The translations under genes were made by a program, and so were the position numbers. Below, in pieces: positions 1 through 8,307 of a stretch of DNA of 45,585 nt. The notes under the pieces are model-generated. The model ran no database searches, was not told the origin of the DNA, and saw only the letters and a list, made by a program, of their open reading frames with translations. The stretch is from Candidatus Colimorpha merdihippi (GTDB lineage Bacteria; Bacteroidota; Bacteroidia; Bacteroidales; P3): positions 1-45,585 of the forward strand of contig JAGHRY010000007.1 of the NCBI GenBank assembly GCA_018066145.1, given 5' to 3'. The first letter of the stretch is position 1; every line of letters starts with the position of its first letter.

Positions 1-18
1 GAATAATACTACATCATT

Positions 19-1047
19 ATGAAACGCGGATTCGGTTCTGACAACCACTCGGGATTCTCGCCCGAAATTCTCGAGGCCCTCGCCTCGGCCAATATCGACC
101 ATGCCCTCGCCTATGGCGACGACGAATACTGCCTGGCTGCACAGCAGCTCTTTCGCAACCTCTTCGGCCCGCAGGCTTCTGTTTATTTCGTTTTCAACGG
201 CACCGGCGCCAACGTTCTTTCTATCGATGCCATGTGCCGTTCGCACCATGCCGTGGTCTGTGCCGATACTGCCCACATCCATGTCGACGAATGCGGCGCC
301 CCCCAGCGCATCGTAGGCTGCAAGCTTCTGGTGGTGCCCACCCCCGACGGCAAGCTCACCCCCGACCTCGTGCGCACTCAGCTCCATGGCTTCGGCTTCG
401 AACACCACTCACAGCCTCGCGCTATCTCCATTGCTCAGGCCACCGAACTCGGCACCCTCTACACCCTCGACGAAATTCGCGCTCTGGCCGACCTCGCCCA
501 CCAGCACAACATGTATCTCCACCTCGATGGCGCACGCATTGCCAATGCTGCCGTGGCCATGGGCTGCACCTTCAAAGAGATGACCACCGACTGCGGTGTC
601 GATGTCGTTTCCTTCGGCGGCACCAAAAATGGCATGCTCCTGGGCGAATCGTGCGTCATTCTCAATCCCGCTCTGGATGTCGACATGCGCTACCGCCGCA
701 AACAAATGGCACAGCTCTCGTCCAAAATGCGCTTCGTTGCCGCTCAATACCAGGCCTACATCGGCACCGGTCTCTGGCAGCGCAATGCCGCCCATGCCAA
801 CGCCATGGCGCAGCTCCTCTACCAGCAGGTGCGCGACCTCCCTGGCGTCAAAGTCATGTATCCCGTACAAGTCAACAGCCTCTTCGTCCAGCTCCCCCAC
901 GACGTGTGGACCTCGCTCCTCGACGATTATTTCTTCTACGACTGGGACGAGGCCAACAATGTGGTTCGCTGGATGTGTTCCTTCGACACCACCCCCGACG
1001 ATATTAATTCCTTCGTAGCCTGCCTCAAGAAGCGACTCCACCTTTAG
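19..1047 (+). CDS. ltaE: Low-specificity L-threonine aldolase (beta-eliminating lyase family)
   Basis: A PLP enzyme of fold type I that cleaves L-threonine or L-allo-threonine to glycine and acetaldehyde in the cytoplasm. The 342-residue length fits the family. The N-terminal FGSDNHSG motif, the LHLDGARI stretch that holds the PLP-binding Asp and Arg, and SFGGTKNG with the Schiff-base lysine at about residue 203 are all present. The ATG at 19 follows an AT-rich leader and gives the expected N-terminus. The gene ends in TAG, which matters for reading the dnaX stop further on. The next 280 nt are non-coding and contain a hairpin element. Substrate stereo-preference cannot be read from sequence. 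Confidence 0.93.
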   Translation: MKRGFGSDNHSGFSPEILEALASANIDHALAYGDDEYCLAAQQLFRNLFGPQASVYFVFNGTGANVLSIDAMCRSHHAVVCADTAHIHVDECGAPQRIVGCKLLVVPTPDGKLTPDLVRTQLHGFGFEHHSQPRAISIAQATELGTLYTLDEIRALADLAHQHNMYLHLDGARIANAAVAMGCTFKEMTTDCGVDVVSFGGTKNGMLLGESCVILNPALDVDMRYRRKQMAQLSSKMRFVAAQYQAYIGTGLWQRNAAHANAMAQLLYQQVRDLPGVKVMYPVQVNSLFVQLPHDVWTSLLDDYFFYDWDEANNVVRWMCSFDTTPDDINSFVACLKKRLHL

Positions 1048-1075
1048 GCCGCTTGTACGTCTTCGCCGATAACTG

Positions 1076-1279
1076 TAATTTGAGGTAACCTCTAAAAATT
1101 CCCGTTTTACATGAAAAATGGAATTAAAAAAAACTTTTCGATATTTCTGCCCTATTTGGATATCTTCAACTGTTTCACTCAGTTGCATAGCCCGCTATGC
1201 GCCTTCTCTCATCAGCTGAATCTATCTCAAATAGAACAGAAATCTCCTGAAAGCAATTTTTAGAGGTAACCTTGAATTA
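1076..1279. repeat. About 204-bp hairpin element with inverted ends (MITE-like or intergenic repeat)
   Basis: The ends at 1076-1102 and 1253-1279 are reverse complements at 23 of 27 positions, sharing the block ACCTCTAAAAATT. A nested pair (1143-1158 with 1228-1243, built on ATTTCTG..CTATTTG) and a central perfect stem (GCATAGC 1185-1191 with GCTATGC 1194-1200) make the whole segment foldable. It fills the gap between the threonine aldolase and coaE and is more AT-rich than the genes. No transposase gene is nearby and no clear target duplication was seen. It could be a non-autonomous mobile element or a structured intergenic repeat. Confidence 0.6.
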
Positions 1280-1327
1280 TAAATAAAAAACCTTTAGCCC
1301 AGGCCCCGAGCCCTAGTACCGCACCCT

Positions 1328-1957
1328 ATGACCCCATCCGAAACCACTGCCGCCGATAGCGGCCAAAGCCATCCCGCACTGATAGCCCTTACCGGCGGCA
1401 TCGGCTGTGGCAAAACCACCGTACTCAACGGCTTCCGCAGCCTGGGCATACCCTGTTTTGTAGCCGACGAGGTGGCAGCAGCCTATTACCTCAATCCCCA
1501 ATTCCTCAGCCAGGTGCGCCAATGCTTCGGCAACACCGTCTTCCATCCCGACGGCACCATCAACAAAGGGGCCCTGGCCGATATCGTCTTCCACGATAGC
1601 CAACAGCTTGCCCGGCTCAACGCGCTCATCCATCCCAGGGTATGGAGTGACTTTATAGCCTTTGCCCAGGCTCATGCCCAAGCGCCCTACGTCATCTTCG
1701 AGAGCGCCATCACCTACGAATACGGCTTCGACCAGAAAGTCGACAAGGTTATTTGCGTATACCTCGAACTCGAAGAACGTCTGCGCCGCCTTGCCGAACG
1801 CGACCATGCCACCCGCGAGCAGCTCATGGCGCGCATATCCAACCAAATTCCAGCCGAAGAAAAACTCCACCGTGCCGACTATGTAATCCTCAACTACGAG
1901 GGCAATCCCCGCTCCCGCCAGATACACCACATCCACAGCCAGCTTATGCAAGGCTGA
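1328..1957 (+). CDS. coaE: Dephospho-CoA kinase
   Basis: Catalyses the last step of coenzyme A synthesis, the ATP-dependent phosphorylation of the 3'-hydroxyl of dephospho-CoA. The Walker A loop GGIGCGKTT is at residues 23-31; most relatives have GSGKS here. It is followed by the family hallmark FVADE with the substrate-binding Asp, and by LIHPRV. At 209 residues it is slightly long because of an N-terminal tail of about 17 residues. In many Bacteroidales coaE follows ybbR in the nusB-yajC-ybbR block; here that block is at 9.5-12.3 kb on the opposite strand. Its 3' end is followed after about 20 nt by a TTCCGG repeat array. Confidence 0.95.
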   Translation: MTPSETTAADSGQSHPALIALTGGIGCGKTTVLNGFRSLGIPCFVADEVAAAYYLNPQFLSQVRQCFGNTVFHPDGTINKGALADIVFHDSQQLARLNALIHPRVWSDFIAFAQAHAQAPYVIFESAITYEYGFDQKVDKVICVYLELEERLRRLAERDHATREQLMARISNQIPAEEKLHRADYVILNYEGNPRSRQIHHIHSQLMQG

Positions 1958-1977
1958 AAGTGGGGGGTAGGCGGTAG

Positions 1978-2078
1978 TTCCGGTTTTTCCGGTTTTTCCG
2001 GTTCTTCCGGTGGTTCCGGAGTTTCCGGTTCTTCCGGCATCACCCGGCTCATCCGGCATCATCCGGCATCGCCGGCTT
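1978..2078. repeat. Array A of the 9-bp TTCCGGnnn repeat
   Basis: About seven 9-bp units of the form TTCCGGnnn run from 1978 to 2040, followed by degenerate ATCCGGC units to about 2078. The array begins 20 nt after the coaE stop and overlaps the last codons and stop (2059-2061) of the convergent four-helix-bundle gene. Bases 7-9 of the unit vary (TTT, TTC, TGG, AGT, CAT) while TTCCGG is constant. Confidence 0.85.
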
Positions 2079-2778
2079 CTCCTAGCCGCTGGCGCAGCTG
2101 GGTTATTTCGCATTGGAGGCTGGCCACTTGGGATTTTAGCTGCAAAATCTCTTGCTGTTGGGCCTCGATGATTTCTTTTTGGGTGCCGCGGCGGTCGAGG
2201 CGGGCTGCCGTCATGCGCTCTCTGATGCCGCCCTGCTCCACAAACTCCCGGTCGCGTTTTTCCAGAAAAGATGCCATAGCCCTGTCTACCATGTGGCATA
2301 GGCAGATGGCGCAGTTGGCCATCTCCTCGTCGGTCCAGCGCGAATAAAACTGCCTGAAAGCGCCCTCGTCGCTGTTGTCCTTGCAGAACTGCCTCAAGGC
2401 ATCAAAGCGGGGCTTGTTGCCTACTGCCCATTCTTCCATGCCGTGGTGCTTCAGATAATCTTGATAATCCTCCAAAAGCTCGCGGTTGCTTCCCTTGGCA
2501 ATGCCAAGCAGCTTCATTTCCACCTCAAAGGAAGTCTGCCCATCGGTAAACCCCTCGGCAATATTCTGCTTGATGGAGCGTGCCGCCTGCACCATCTGGT
2601 CGACAGTGCGGTCGCCATACTTAGGCAAAAAACGGTCGCAGAAAGCCTTGGTAAGCTGCACCAGCACATCGCTCTTGCGGTAGAAATGCAGCTGGGTGTA
2701 CATGGTAGCCTTGCGCATCACACTGGGTATACCGTCAGGGTAGCGCTGCAACTGTATGTTTTTGGGGTCAATAGGCAT
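2059..2778 (-). CDS. Four-helix-bundle (23S rRNA IVS-like) protein with coiled-coil C-terminus
   Basis: A 239-residue protein from the ATG at 2778; an in-frame start at 2859 adds 27 unlikely residues. The core, with ARSIKQNIAEG, then LLGIAKGSNRELLEDYQDYL and a late helix, matches the four-helix-bundle family related to the proteins encoded in 23S rRNA intervening sequences. The C-terminal 45 residues are rich in Gln, Leu and Glu and look like a coiled coil, as in the four-helix-bundle suffix subgroup. The function of that family is unknown. The gene stands alone with a repeat array on each side, and its final codons lie inside array A. No rRNA gene is present in the window. Confidence 0.8.
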   Translation of the reverse strand: MPIDPKNIQLQRYPDGIPSVMRKATMYTQLHFYRKSDVLVQLTKAFCDRFLPKYGDRTVDQMVQAARSIKQNIAEGFTDGQTSFEVEMKLLGIAKGSNRELLEDYQDYLKHHGMEEWAVGNKPRFDALRQFCKDNSDEGAFRQFYSRWTDEEMANCAICLCHMVDRAMASFLEKRDREFVEQGGIRERMTAARLDRRGTQKEIIEAQQQEILQLKSQVASLQCEITQLRQRLGEAGDAG

Positions 2779-2923
2779 AGTGTTTTTTGTAACGCTTTGG
2801 CGGCCATAATATTGTAGCGGGGGGAATATTTTTTTTATCGGCAGGCCGCAAAAATGCAAACAAAAAGCTGGTATTATGTAAGTTAGATGGGTATTTGGGC
2901 GGTGATTTTTTTTGGCGGGGTTT

Positions 2924-2996
2924 TTCCGGAGTTTCCGGAGTTTCCGGATTTTCCGGCATTTCCGGCATTTCCGGCATTTTCCGGCATTTCCGGCGT
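2924..2996. repeat. Array B of the 9-bp TTCCGGnnn repeat
   Basis: Eight units start at 2924, 2933, 2942, 2951, 2960, 2969, 2979 and 2988. One spacing is 10 bp because of an extra T. Variable triplets are AGT, AGT, ATT, then mostly CAT. The array lies between two minus-strand genes, 18 nt beyond the stop codon of the unknown gene at 3015. Confidence 0.9.
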
Positions 2997-3014
2997 TATC
3001 TGGCGGGGGGCGCC

Positions 3015-3875
3015 TTACTTTTTGGAGGCCAGCCCGTACGAAATCAGCTCATCCTGTATGATGCTGCTGATGCGTGCCGAACTGTCAGTATCTTTTCTGA
3101 GGGGTGCCTTGCTAAAATGGTCGCAGGCAAAGGGCTCCTGAAACTTCTTCAAAAACGCCTGGTTGGCAGCATCCCATACCTCCATACTTTCTACACTGGG
3201 CATGCAAATCCGGTTGTCTCGCACCAAATGCACTATCAGATGGTGTATCCAAATACGGTTCAAGAGGGCATCGCCTTTTAGTACCAAATCGCGCTTCTTG
3301 CCACACATCACCTCTGCCACATCTGCCGTATGCACATGCTGGCCGAAAGCCTCGGCAACGCTGATGCAAATGCGGCTGATACAATCCTCTACAATCCCTC
3401 CCACTGCCGATCCCTCCACACAGAAACAATTGCTTAGCGAAAAGTTGTATTCTACAGCCTGACGCTTTTGGTAAGTCACGGCCAAATTCTTATCGCCAGC
3501 CGAAGCATCACTGCCGGCATATATCTGGCGATACCTTTTCTCCATCTTCAGCAATCGGTCGCGCAGTTCCAAGGTGGCATTAAAGCATTCTACGTTGCCC
3601 GAAAAACCATAGTATCGCAGCATCGATTTAATAGCTTCATCTCTAAGCTGTTGCAACTCACATTCGTTGACATCTCCTTGGGAATAATACTGTTCGATGA
3701 ATCGCTGATAATAGATCCGCACCTCGCTGCCATCCGCCCCCACAAGCATTCTATAGCAGCCTACCGGCAATAGGAGCTCCGGCAGCAGTTTGGCCCGCTG
3801 GCGCTGCATGGCCACAACGAGTATGCCACCAAAGCCTGTCCCTCGTTCGATGTGCAGCGGTGGCGTCGAGCACAT
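3015..3875 (-). CDS. Hypothetical protein, no recognised family
   Basis: A 286-residue open frame on the minus strand that I do not recognise. It appears to be mostly alpha-helical and soluble, with no signal peptide and no membrane segment. It contains many Cys residues spread through the chain (for example in NVECFN and NCFCVEG), and a helical stretch with repeated charged residues around 95-125. The start is uncertain: the ATG at 3875 is only about 20 nt from the hairpin terminator at 3898-3934, and a later ATG at 3810 begins MQRQRAK. The gene may be 5'-truncated or expressed by readthrough of the lipoprotein operon upstream. Its 3' side borders array B. Confidence 0.6.
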   Translation of the reverse strand: MCSTPPLHIERGTGFGGILVVAMQRQRAKLLPELLLPVGCYRMLVGADGSEVRIYYQRFIEQYYSQGDVNECELQQLRDEAIKSMLRYYGFSGNVECFNATLELRDRLLKMEKRYRQIYAGSDASAGDKNLAVTYQKRQAVEYNFSLSNCFCVEGSAVGGIVEDCISRICISVAEAFGQHVHTADVAEVMCGKKRDLVLKGDALLNRIWIHHLIVHLVRDNRICMPSVESMEVWDAANQAFLKKFQEPFACDHFSKAPLRKDTDSSARISSIIQDELISYGLASKK

Positions 3876-3897
3876 GGCTTATAAAGGGGAAAAAGGG

Positions 3898-3934
3898 AAA
3901 GTCCGCGTTGCCTTTCGGCATCGCGGACTTTTTA
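3898..3934 (-). terminator. Hairpin terminator of the lipoprotein operon
   Basis: A 10-bp perfect stem, AAAGTCCGCG (3898-3907) with CGCGGACTTT (3922-3931), lies 32 nt after the stop of the minus-strand lipoprotein gene. The U-run after the stem is stronger on the plus strand (TTTTTATT). On the minus strand the stem is followed by TTCCCTTTTT. Confidence 0.7.
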
Positions 3935-3966
3935 TTATGCATCAGATGAGTGATGATAAGGAATGC

Positions 3967-4431
3967 TTATTCTACTCGGTGCAGCGTCATAGTGGTAACG
4001 TAATCGGAGCCGGCGCCATTGACGATCACCAGGCGTTCGGTTTCCAACACCTCTACGAGGTACATCACCGGAGCGGCACCGGGAACCTGGATGAAGCCAA
4101 GCTGGTCGCCATCGAGGGTCCACTGCATCTCCACATCGTTGATGCCGTCGCTGGTAATCAGGGTGCCATCCTCAAGGAAGGTGAGGAAGAACTCATAGCC
4201 ATAGAAGTTGGTGATGTCGATTTCGTTGCCCGAAACGTTTTGGATAGCGCTATCGAGCTTCCATTTGCCCAGGATGGAGGGAGTGGGTTCGGGAGTGTCG
4301 GGCACGGTGTCGTTGGCGACAGTGGTGTCGTTAGTTACGGGAGTATAGTCGTCCTCTTTATGGCACGAAACTGCAATCAGGGCCATCAGGGCCAACAAGC
4401 ATACTGCTGCAAAACTAAATTTTTTCTTCAT
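3967..4431 (-). CDS. Lipoprotein with lipocalin-like domain
   Basis: A 154-residue exported protein. The N-terminus is a lipoprotein signal (MKKKFSF, hydrophobic core, lipobox ending at Cys23). A Thr/Asp/Pro-rich tether of about 30 residues follows, and then a beta-rich domain beginning ILGKWKLDSA, the usual opening of lipocalin-like domains in Bacteroidota lipoproteins. The ligand is unknown. It is the second gene of a minus-strand operon, 24 nt after the larger lipoprotein gene, and is closed by a hairpin terminator. Confidence 0.8.
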   Translation of the reverse strand: MKKKFSFAAVCLLALMALIAVSCHKEDDYTPVTNDTTVANDTVPDTPEPTPSILGKWKLDSAIQNVSGNEIDITNFYGYEFFLTFLEDGTLITSDGINDVEMQWTLDGDQLGFIQVPGAAPVMYLVEVLETERLVIVNGAGSDYVTTMTLHRVE

Positions 4432-4455
4432 GATGAAATAATTTTATTGGAGAGG

Positions 4456-5361
4456 TTAGATATTGCGACCGAGGCGTACGGGACGGGGGAAGCCTACACC
4501 CACCTGGCCCATTTCAACCATATTGGGGTTGAACAGGAACTGGCCGGCAATGCCCATGCCGCCATCAAAACCTAAGAAAGTGGAAGTCCAGTAGCAGCCG
4601 AGGTAGTCGACAGACACCATGGAGTTGGTGCTGACGCTTACGCAACCCAAAGCGGGAAGGAAAGCGCAGCCGGCCTGCTGAAGGTTTTCCCATTCGTCGG
4701 CGGAATAGACGTTGGTGGCAAAGGGTACGATTTCGTTGATGGAGGTCTCACGCAGGGGTACCATGCCGGCGGGCATTTCAAAGACATCGGGGATAAGAAT
4801 AATGCCAGGCTGGTTGGCTACCATAGCAAGGGCGAAACGGGCATCGGCAACACCGCTGACGGTGGAAGCGGAACGGTCGAAGAAGAGATATTCCCACTCG
4901 TCGCGCGAGAGGGTGCGCCAGGTGCCGGCGGGGTCGATCTTATCGCCATTCTGGATATCGTTATACACGCCCCAGTCGTACTGGGTGCCATCGATATCGC
5001 CGCCAGTGTACACGAGATTGGTATAGGTAAAATGGCCTTCGTAGCCGCTCGAAGCCCAGCGGAAACAGTCGATCCAGCCATCGTAGGTGGCGGAGCAGTT
5101 CAGATTGTCGGCCTTGACACCATCATAAGCATGAGGAGCAAAACGCCATTGACCGGCAGCGGGATTGAACTGGAGATTGCCATCAGCCAAACGAACCTGG
5201 CGGCTGGGGCTTACACTAAACACATTCTTATCTACCAAAGCGGGAGTGCCGCCGCCGGTGGTATCGTTGACATCGGGGTTGGGATTGTCGGCGGGATCCT
5301 TGTGGCAAGCAGTCATAGTGAGGGCGACAGCAAGCATCAAAAAATAAAATTTCTTTCTCAT
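4456..5361 (-). CDS. Lipoprotein with FSVSPSRQV..GNLQF repeat-type surface domain
   Basis: A 301-residue protein from the ATG at 5361, which gives a lipoprotein signal MRKKFYF..LTMTAC with the lipidated Cys at 19; upstream in-frame codons add 35 residues without a sensible N-terminus. After an Asp/Pro/Asn-rich tether the FSVSPSRQVRLADGNLQFNPAAG segment and TWRTLSRDEWEYLFFDR match a type of surface lipoprotein common in Bacteroidales, distantly like formylglycine-generating-enzyme/fimbrial-type domains. The final residues GFPRPVRLGRNI resemble the usual family ending. The role is unknown. A Bacteroidetes -7 box lies at 5423-5430, and the lipocalin-like lipoprotein is co-transcribed downstream. 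Confidence 0.8.
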   Translation of the reverse strand: MRKKFYFLMLAVALTMTACHKDPADNPNPDVNDTTGGGTPALVDKNVFSVSPSRQVRLADGNLQFNPAAGQWRFAPHAYDGVKADNLNCSATYDGWIDCFRWASSGYEGHFTYTNLVYTGGDIDGTQYDWGVYNDIQNGDKIDPAGTWRTLSRDEWEYLFFDRSASTVSGVADARFALAMVANQPGIILIPDVFEMPAGMVPLRETSINEIVPFATNVYSADEWENLQQAGCAFLPALGCVSVSTNSMVSVDYLGCYWTSTFLGFDGGMGIAGQFLFNPNMVEMGQVGVGFPRPVRLGRNI

Positions 5362-5422
5362 GATGTTGTAAGTATTTGTTATTTTTAATGTTGATTCATT
5401 CTGCAGTAGAGCATATATTTTG

Positions 5423-5430
5423 CAAAGATA
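5423..5430 (-). promoter_or_regulatory. Bacteroidetes -7 promoter box for the lipoprotein operon
   Basis: TATCTTTG on the minus strand, about 60 nt before the ATG at 5361. This is the TAnnTTTG box of the primary sigma factor of the phylum. No clear -33 TTTG was seen. Confidence 0.65.
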
Positions 5431-5501
5431 ATAATAATTATTCATAGTGCGGCATTTTTTTTGCACAGCAGCCCCAAAATGCCCGCCCTACCTGAAACCT
5501 A

Positions 5502-5645
5502 CGGAAACTCCGGAATCTCCGGAAACTCCGGAAAAATCCGGAAAATCCGGAATCTCCGGAAAATCCGGAATCTCCGGAATCTCCGGAAAATCCGGGATCA
5601 TCCGGAAAATCCGGGATCATCCGGAATCCCCGGGATCATCCGGAA
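5502..5645. repeat. Array C of the 9-bp repeat, opposite orientation
   Basis: About 15-16 units of the form CCGGAAnnT occupy 5502-5645, the longest of the four arrays. Here CCGGAA reads on the plus strand, so the array is inverted relative to A, B and D. The later units become GGGATCATC and 10-11 bp long. It lies between the divergent promoters of the lipoprotein operon and the S9 peptidase. This 466-bp gap holds nothing else recognisable. Confidence 0.9.
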
Positions 5646-5699
5646 CGCCCCCCTGCTAAAAATACCCCCCATTTTATTTTCAATCTCAAAAAAAAATAG

Positions 5700-5707
5700 T
5701 ACCTTTG
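5700..5707 (+). promoter_or_regulatory. Bacteroidetes -7 promoter box for the S9 peptidase
   Basis: TACCTTTG, followed by CATT, about 120 nt before the ATG at 5828. An AT-rich tract lies about 20 nt upstream of it, where the -33 element would be. Confidence 0.65.
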
Positions 5708-5827
5708 CATTCTCCAATTGTTGGCGGCGGGGGTGGTTTCGGTTTCTTCAATACCACTAGAAACCAATACTATGCCCTATGCTACATGAACCCTTAATTG
5801 ATAATTATAATAATACAATATCACACC

Positions 5828-8284
5828 ATGAAACGTTTAGCATTATCTCTTTGCGCACTGCTTTTGGCCTCGGCTGCTATGGCTCAGGTAAAAGTATCGC
5901 AGGTGCGCCACTGCGGCCCGTACCGCGTGCAACAGCCCGTGCTGATAGACAGCGTGGATGCTGCCCAAAAGAAATTCTCAAAGGACATGCTCCTCGAAAC
6001 CCACATCGCCACCACTCATCTCGACAAGGCGGCACTTATGCCTCTGTCGCAGGCTCCTACGGTGAAGGAGAATGCTGCCAGCGACCTGTATCTGGCCTCG
6101 TTCGACTTTGCTGTTAAGGGCTATGCCAAGGTGACCGTTGCCGTTACCGGCCCTAAGCTGTACAAGGTGTACGTAAACAACAAAGAAACCCAGGGCGAAA
6201 AACCCTACCAGCCCGGCCAATATAGCGTTACCATTAAGTATGTGGCCGATACGGCTGCCCTTAAAGTGGAACTTAAGACCAAAGATTCTAACAACATTAC
6301 CCTCAACGCTATGCAAAAAGGCGACAAACGACCTTTTTCCATGGCCGACAACATGGAGATGCGCCATTATGCCGGCGTGTCGCTTTCGGCTACCGGCAAG
6401 TATGCACGTGTGGGCAAAAGCTGGTTCAACCCCGATGGATCGAACCACTACGAGGTGAATGTGGTAGAACGCGCCACCGGCCGACAGATGGCTATGCGCG
6501 ACTATAACGGCTGGATGCCCAAGAGCGACAAGTACCTCTCGATACGCACCGAGGATGGCAAACGCAAACTCTATGCAGTCGACCCCGCCACCCATGGCGA
6601 GACCCTCCTTTGCAACGATTTGCCCGAAGGCAGAATCACCATGGCTCCTACCGAGGATTACCTCATTATCAGCCAGCAGGTGAAAGGTCCCGAAAAAGAG
6701 TCGGGGGTATACGAAATACTGGTACCTGACGATCGCCAGCCCGGTTTCCGCAATCGCAGCAAACTGGCTAAACTCGACCTTGCCACCGGCATCCTGCAAC
6801 CCCTTACCTATGGCAATAAGAACGTGTGGATGTACGACCTGTCGCTCGACGGTCGCTACATGATTTTCGGGGTGAGCCACGACCGCCTCACCCAGCGCCC
6901 CACAACCCTCACCACCCTCTGCCGCATGGACCTGCAGACCCTGAAGGTGGATACCCTGGTTCGCGAGGATGGCTTCATCAGCAGCGTGGAGTACATTCCC
7001 GGCACCAACAAACTGCTTATAACAGGCAGTGCCGAAGCATTCAACCGACTGGGATGCACCCTGCCCGAGAACCTCATACCCAACCAATTCGAGCATCAGC
7101 TGTTCCTTTTCGACATCGACCAGAAGAGTGCCCGCTCGCTGAGCAGGGATTTCAATCCTTCCATCAAGAGCACCTACCTCTCCAACAACGGGCTGTGTTT
7201 CTTCACTGCTGAAAACAAGGACAGCGTGAGCCTTTACCAGCTCGACCTCAACACCTATGCTATCAGCAAGATTGACCAGCCCTGCGAGGTGATCAATTCC
7301 TGCGCATTGGCTGCCAATGGCTCAGCAATGCTGTACTATGGCTCAGGCGCCTGCACTGCCGACCGCCTGTATGCCCTCACCCTGGGCAAGAAGGGAAAGA
7401 CTGCCATAGCCGAACTGGAAGACCTCAATGCCGAGCGCATGGCGCAGATAGACCTCGGCACCTGCCAGGGATTTGAGTTCCAGAGCCGCAACGGCTACCC
7501 CATCTCGGGCCATTACTACCTTCCCGCCCATTTCGACGCCAGCAAGAAATATCCCGTCATCGTGCACTACTATGGCGGCTGCAGTCCTACTGCCCGCCGT
7601 TTTGGCGGCGGCAGCCATTATCCTGCCCACTATTGGAATGCCAATGGATACATAGTGCTTGTGGTCAACCCCGGCGGTGCTTCGGGCTTCGGCCAGGAAT
7701 GGGGCGCCCGCCATGTAAACACCATGGGCGAAGGCATAGCCGAAGACATTATCGAGGCTACCGAATGGTTTGCCCGCAACACTTGGGTAAACCGCGACAA
7801 GATAGGCTGCGTGAGCGCCTCGTATGGCGGTTTCATGACTCAGCTGCTGCTTACCAAAACCGACCTCTATGCCACTGGCATCAGCCATGCCGGCATTTCG
7901 GACCACACCAGCTACTGGGGCGAAGGATACTGGGGATACAGCTATAGCGAGGTATCGGCAGCCAACTCCTACCCCTGGACCCGCAAAGACCTCTTTGTAG
8001 ACCGCTCGCCGCTGTACAATGCCGACAAGATTCACCGGCCGATACTCTTCACTCACGGCACCGCCGACACCAATGTGCCTATTGGCGAATCGATTCAGAT
8101 GTACACGGCACTTAAACTGTTAGGCGTGCCCACCGCATTTATCATGGTGGAAGGCGAAAACCACGGCATCATGGATTTCAACAAGCGTCAGCAATGGATT
8201 AACAGCATGGTGGCATGGTTCAACCGCTGGCTGCAAGACGACCCATCGTGGTGGAACGAGCTATACACTCCCAAGGAGCTATAA
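5828..8284 (+). CDS. S9 family serine peptidase (dipeptidyl peptidase IV-like), secreted
   Basis: An 818-residue prolyl-oligopeptidase-family enzyme that probably removes dipeptides from the N-terminus of peptides in the periplasm. The ATG at 5828 is chosen because it gives a clean signal peptide, MKRLALSLCALLLASAAMAQ; an upstream in-frame codon at 5798 adds ten residues. A beta-propeller occupies roughly residues 150-560, and the alpha/beta hydrolase domain follows. The catalytic triad is visible: Ser665 in SASYGGF, Asp747 in HGTADTNVP and His779 in GENHG. The usual GWSYGG is SASYGG here. It has its own promoter and ends 24 nt before repeat array D. Confidence 0.93.
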   Translation: MKRLALSLCALLLASAAMAQVKVSQVRHCGPYRVQQPVLIDSVDAAQKKFSKDMLLETHIATTHLDKAALMPLSQAPTVKENAASDLYLASFDFAVKGYAKVTVAVTGPKLYKVYVNNKETQGEKPYQPGQYSVTIKYVADTAALKVELKTKDSNNITLNAMQKGDKRPFSMADNMEMRHYAGVSLSATGKYARVGKSWFNPDGSNHYEVNVVERATGRQMAMRDYNGWMPKSDKYLSIRTEDGKRKLYAVDPATHGETLLCNDLPEGRITMAPTEDYLIISQQVKGPEKESGVYEILVPDDRQPGFRNRSKLAKLDLATGILQPLTYGNKNVWMYDLSLDGRYMIFGVSHDRLTQRPTTLTTLCRMDLQTLKVDTLVREDGFISSVEYIPGTNKLLITGSAEAFNRLGCTLPENLIPNQFEHQLFLFDIDQKSARSLSRDFNPSIKSTYLSNNGLCFFTAENKDSVSLYQLDLNTYAISKIDQPCEVINSCALAANGSAMLYYGSGACTADRLYALTLGKKGKTAIAELEDLNAERMAQIDLGTCQGFEFQSRNGYPISGHYYLPAHFDASKKYPVIVHYYGGCSPTARRFGGGSHYPAHYWNANGYIVLVVNPGGASGFGQEWGARHVNTMGEGIAEDIIEATEWFARNTWVNRDKIGCVSASYGGFMTQLLLTKTDLYATGISHAGISDHTSYWGEGYWGYSYSEVSAANSYPWTRKDLFVDRSPLYNADKIHRPILFTHGTADTNVPIGESIQMYTALKLLGVPTAFIMVEGENHGIMDFNKRQQWINSMVAWFNRWLQDDPSWWNELYTPKEL

Positions 8285-8307
8285 GACAATATAATTTTTA
8301 GGTAGGG

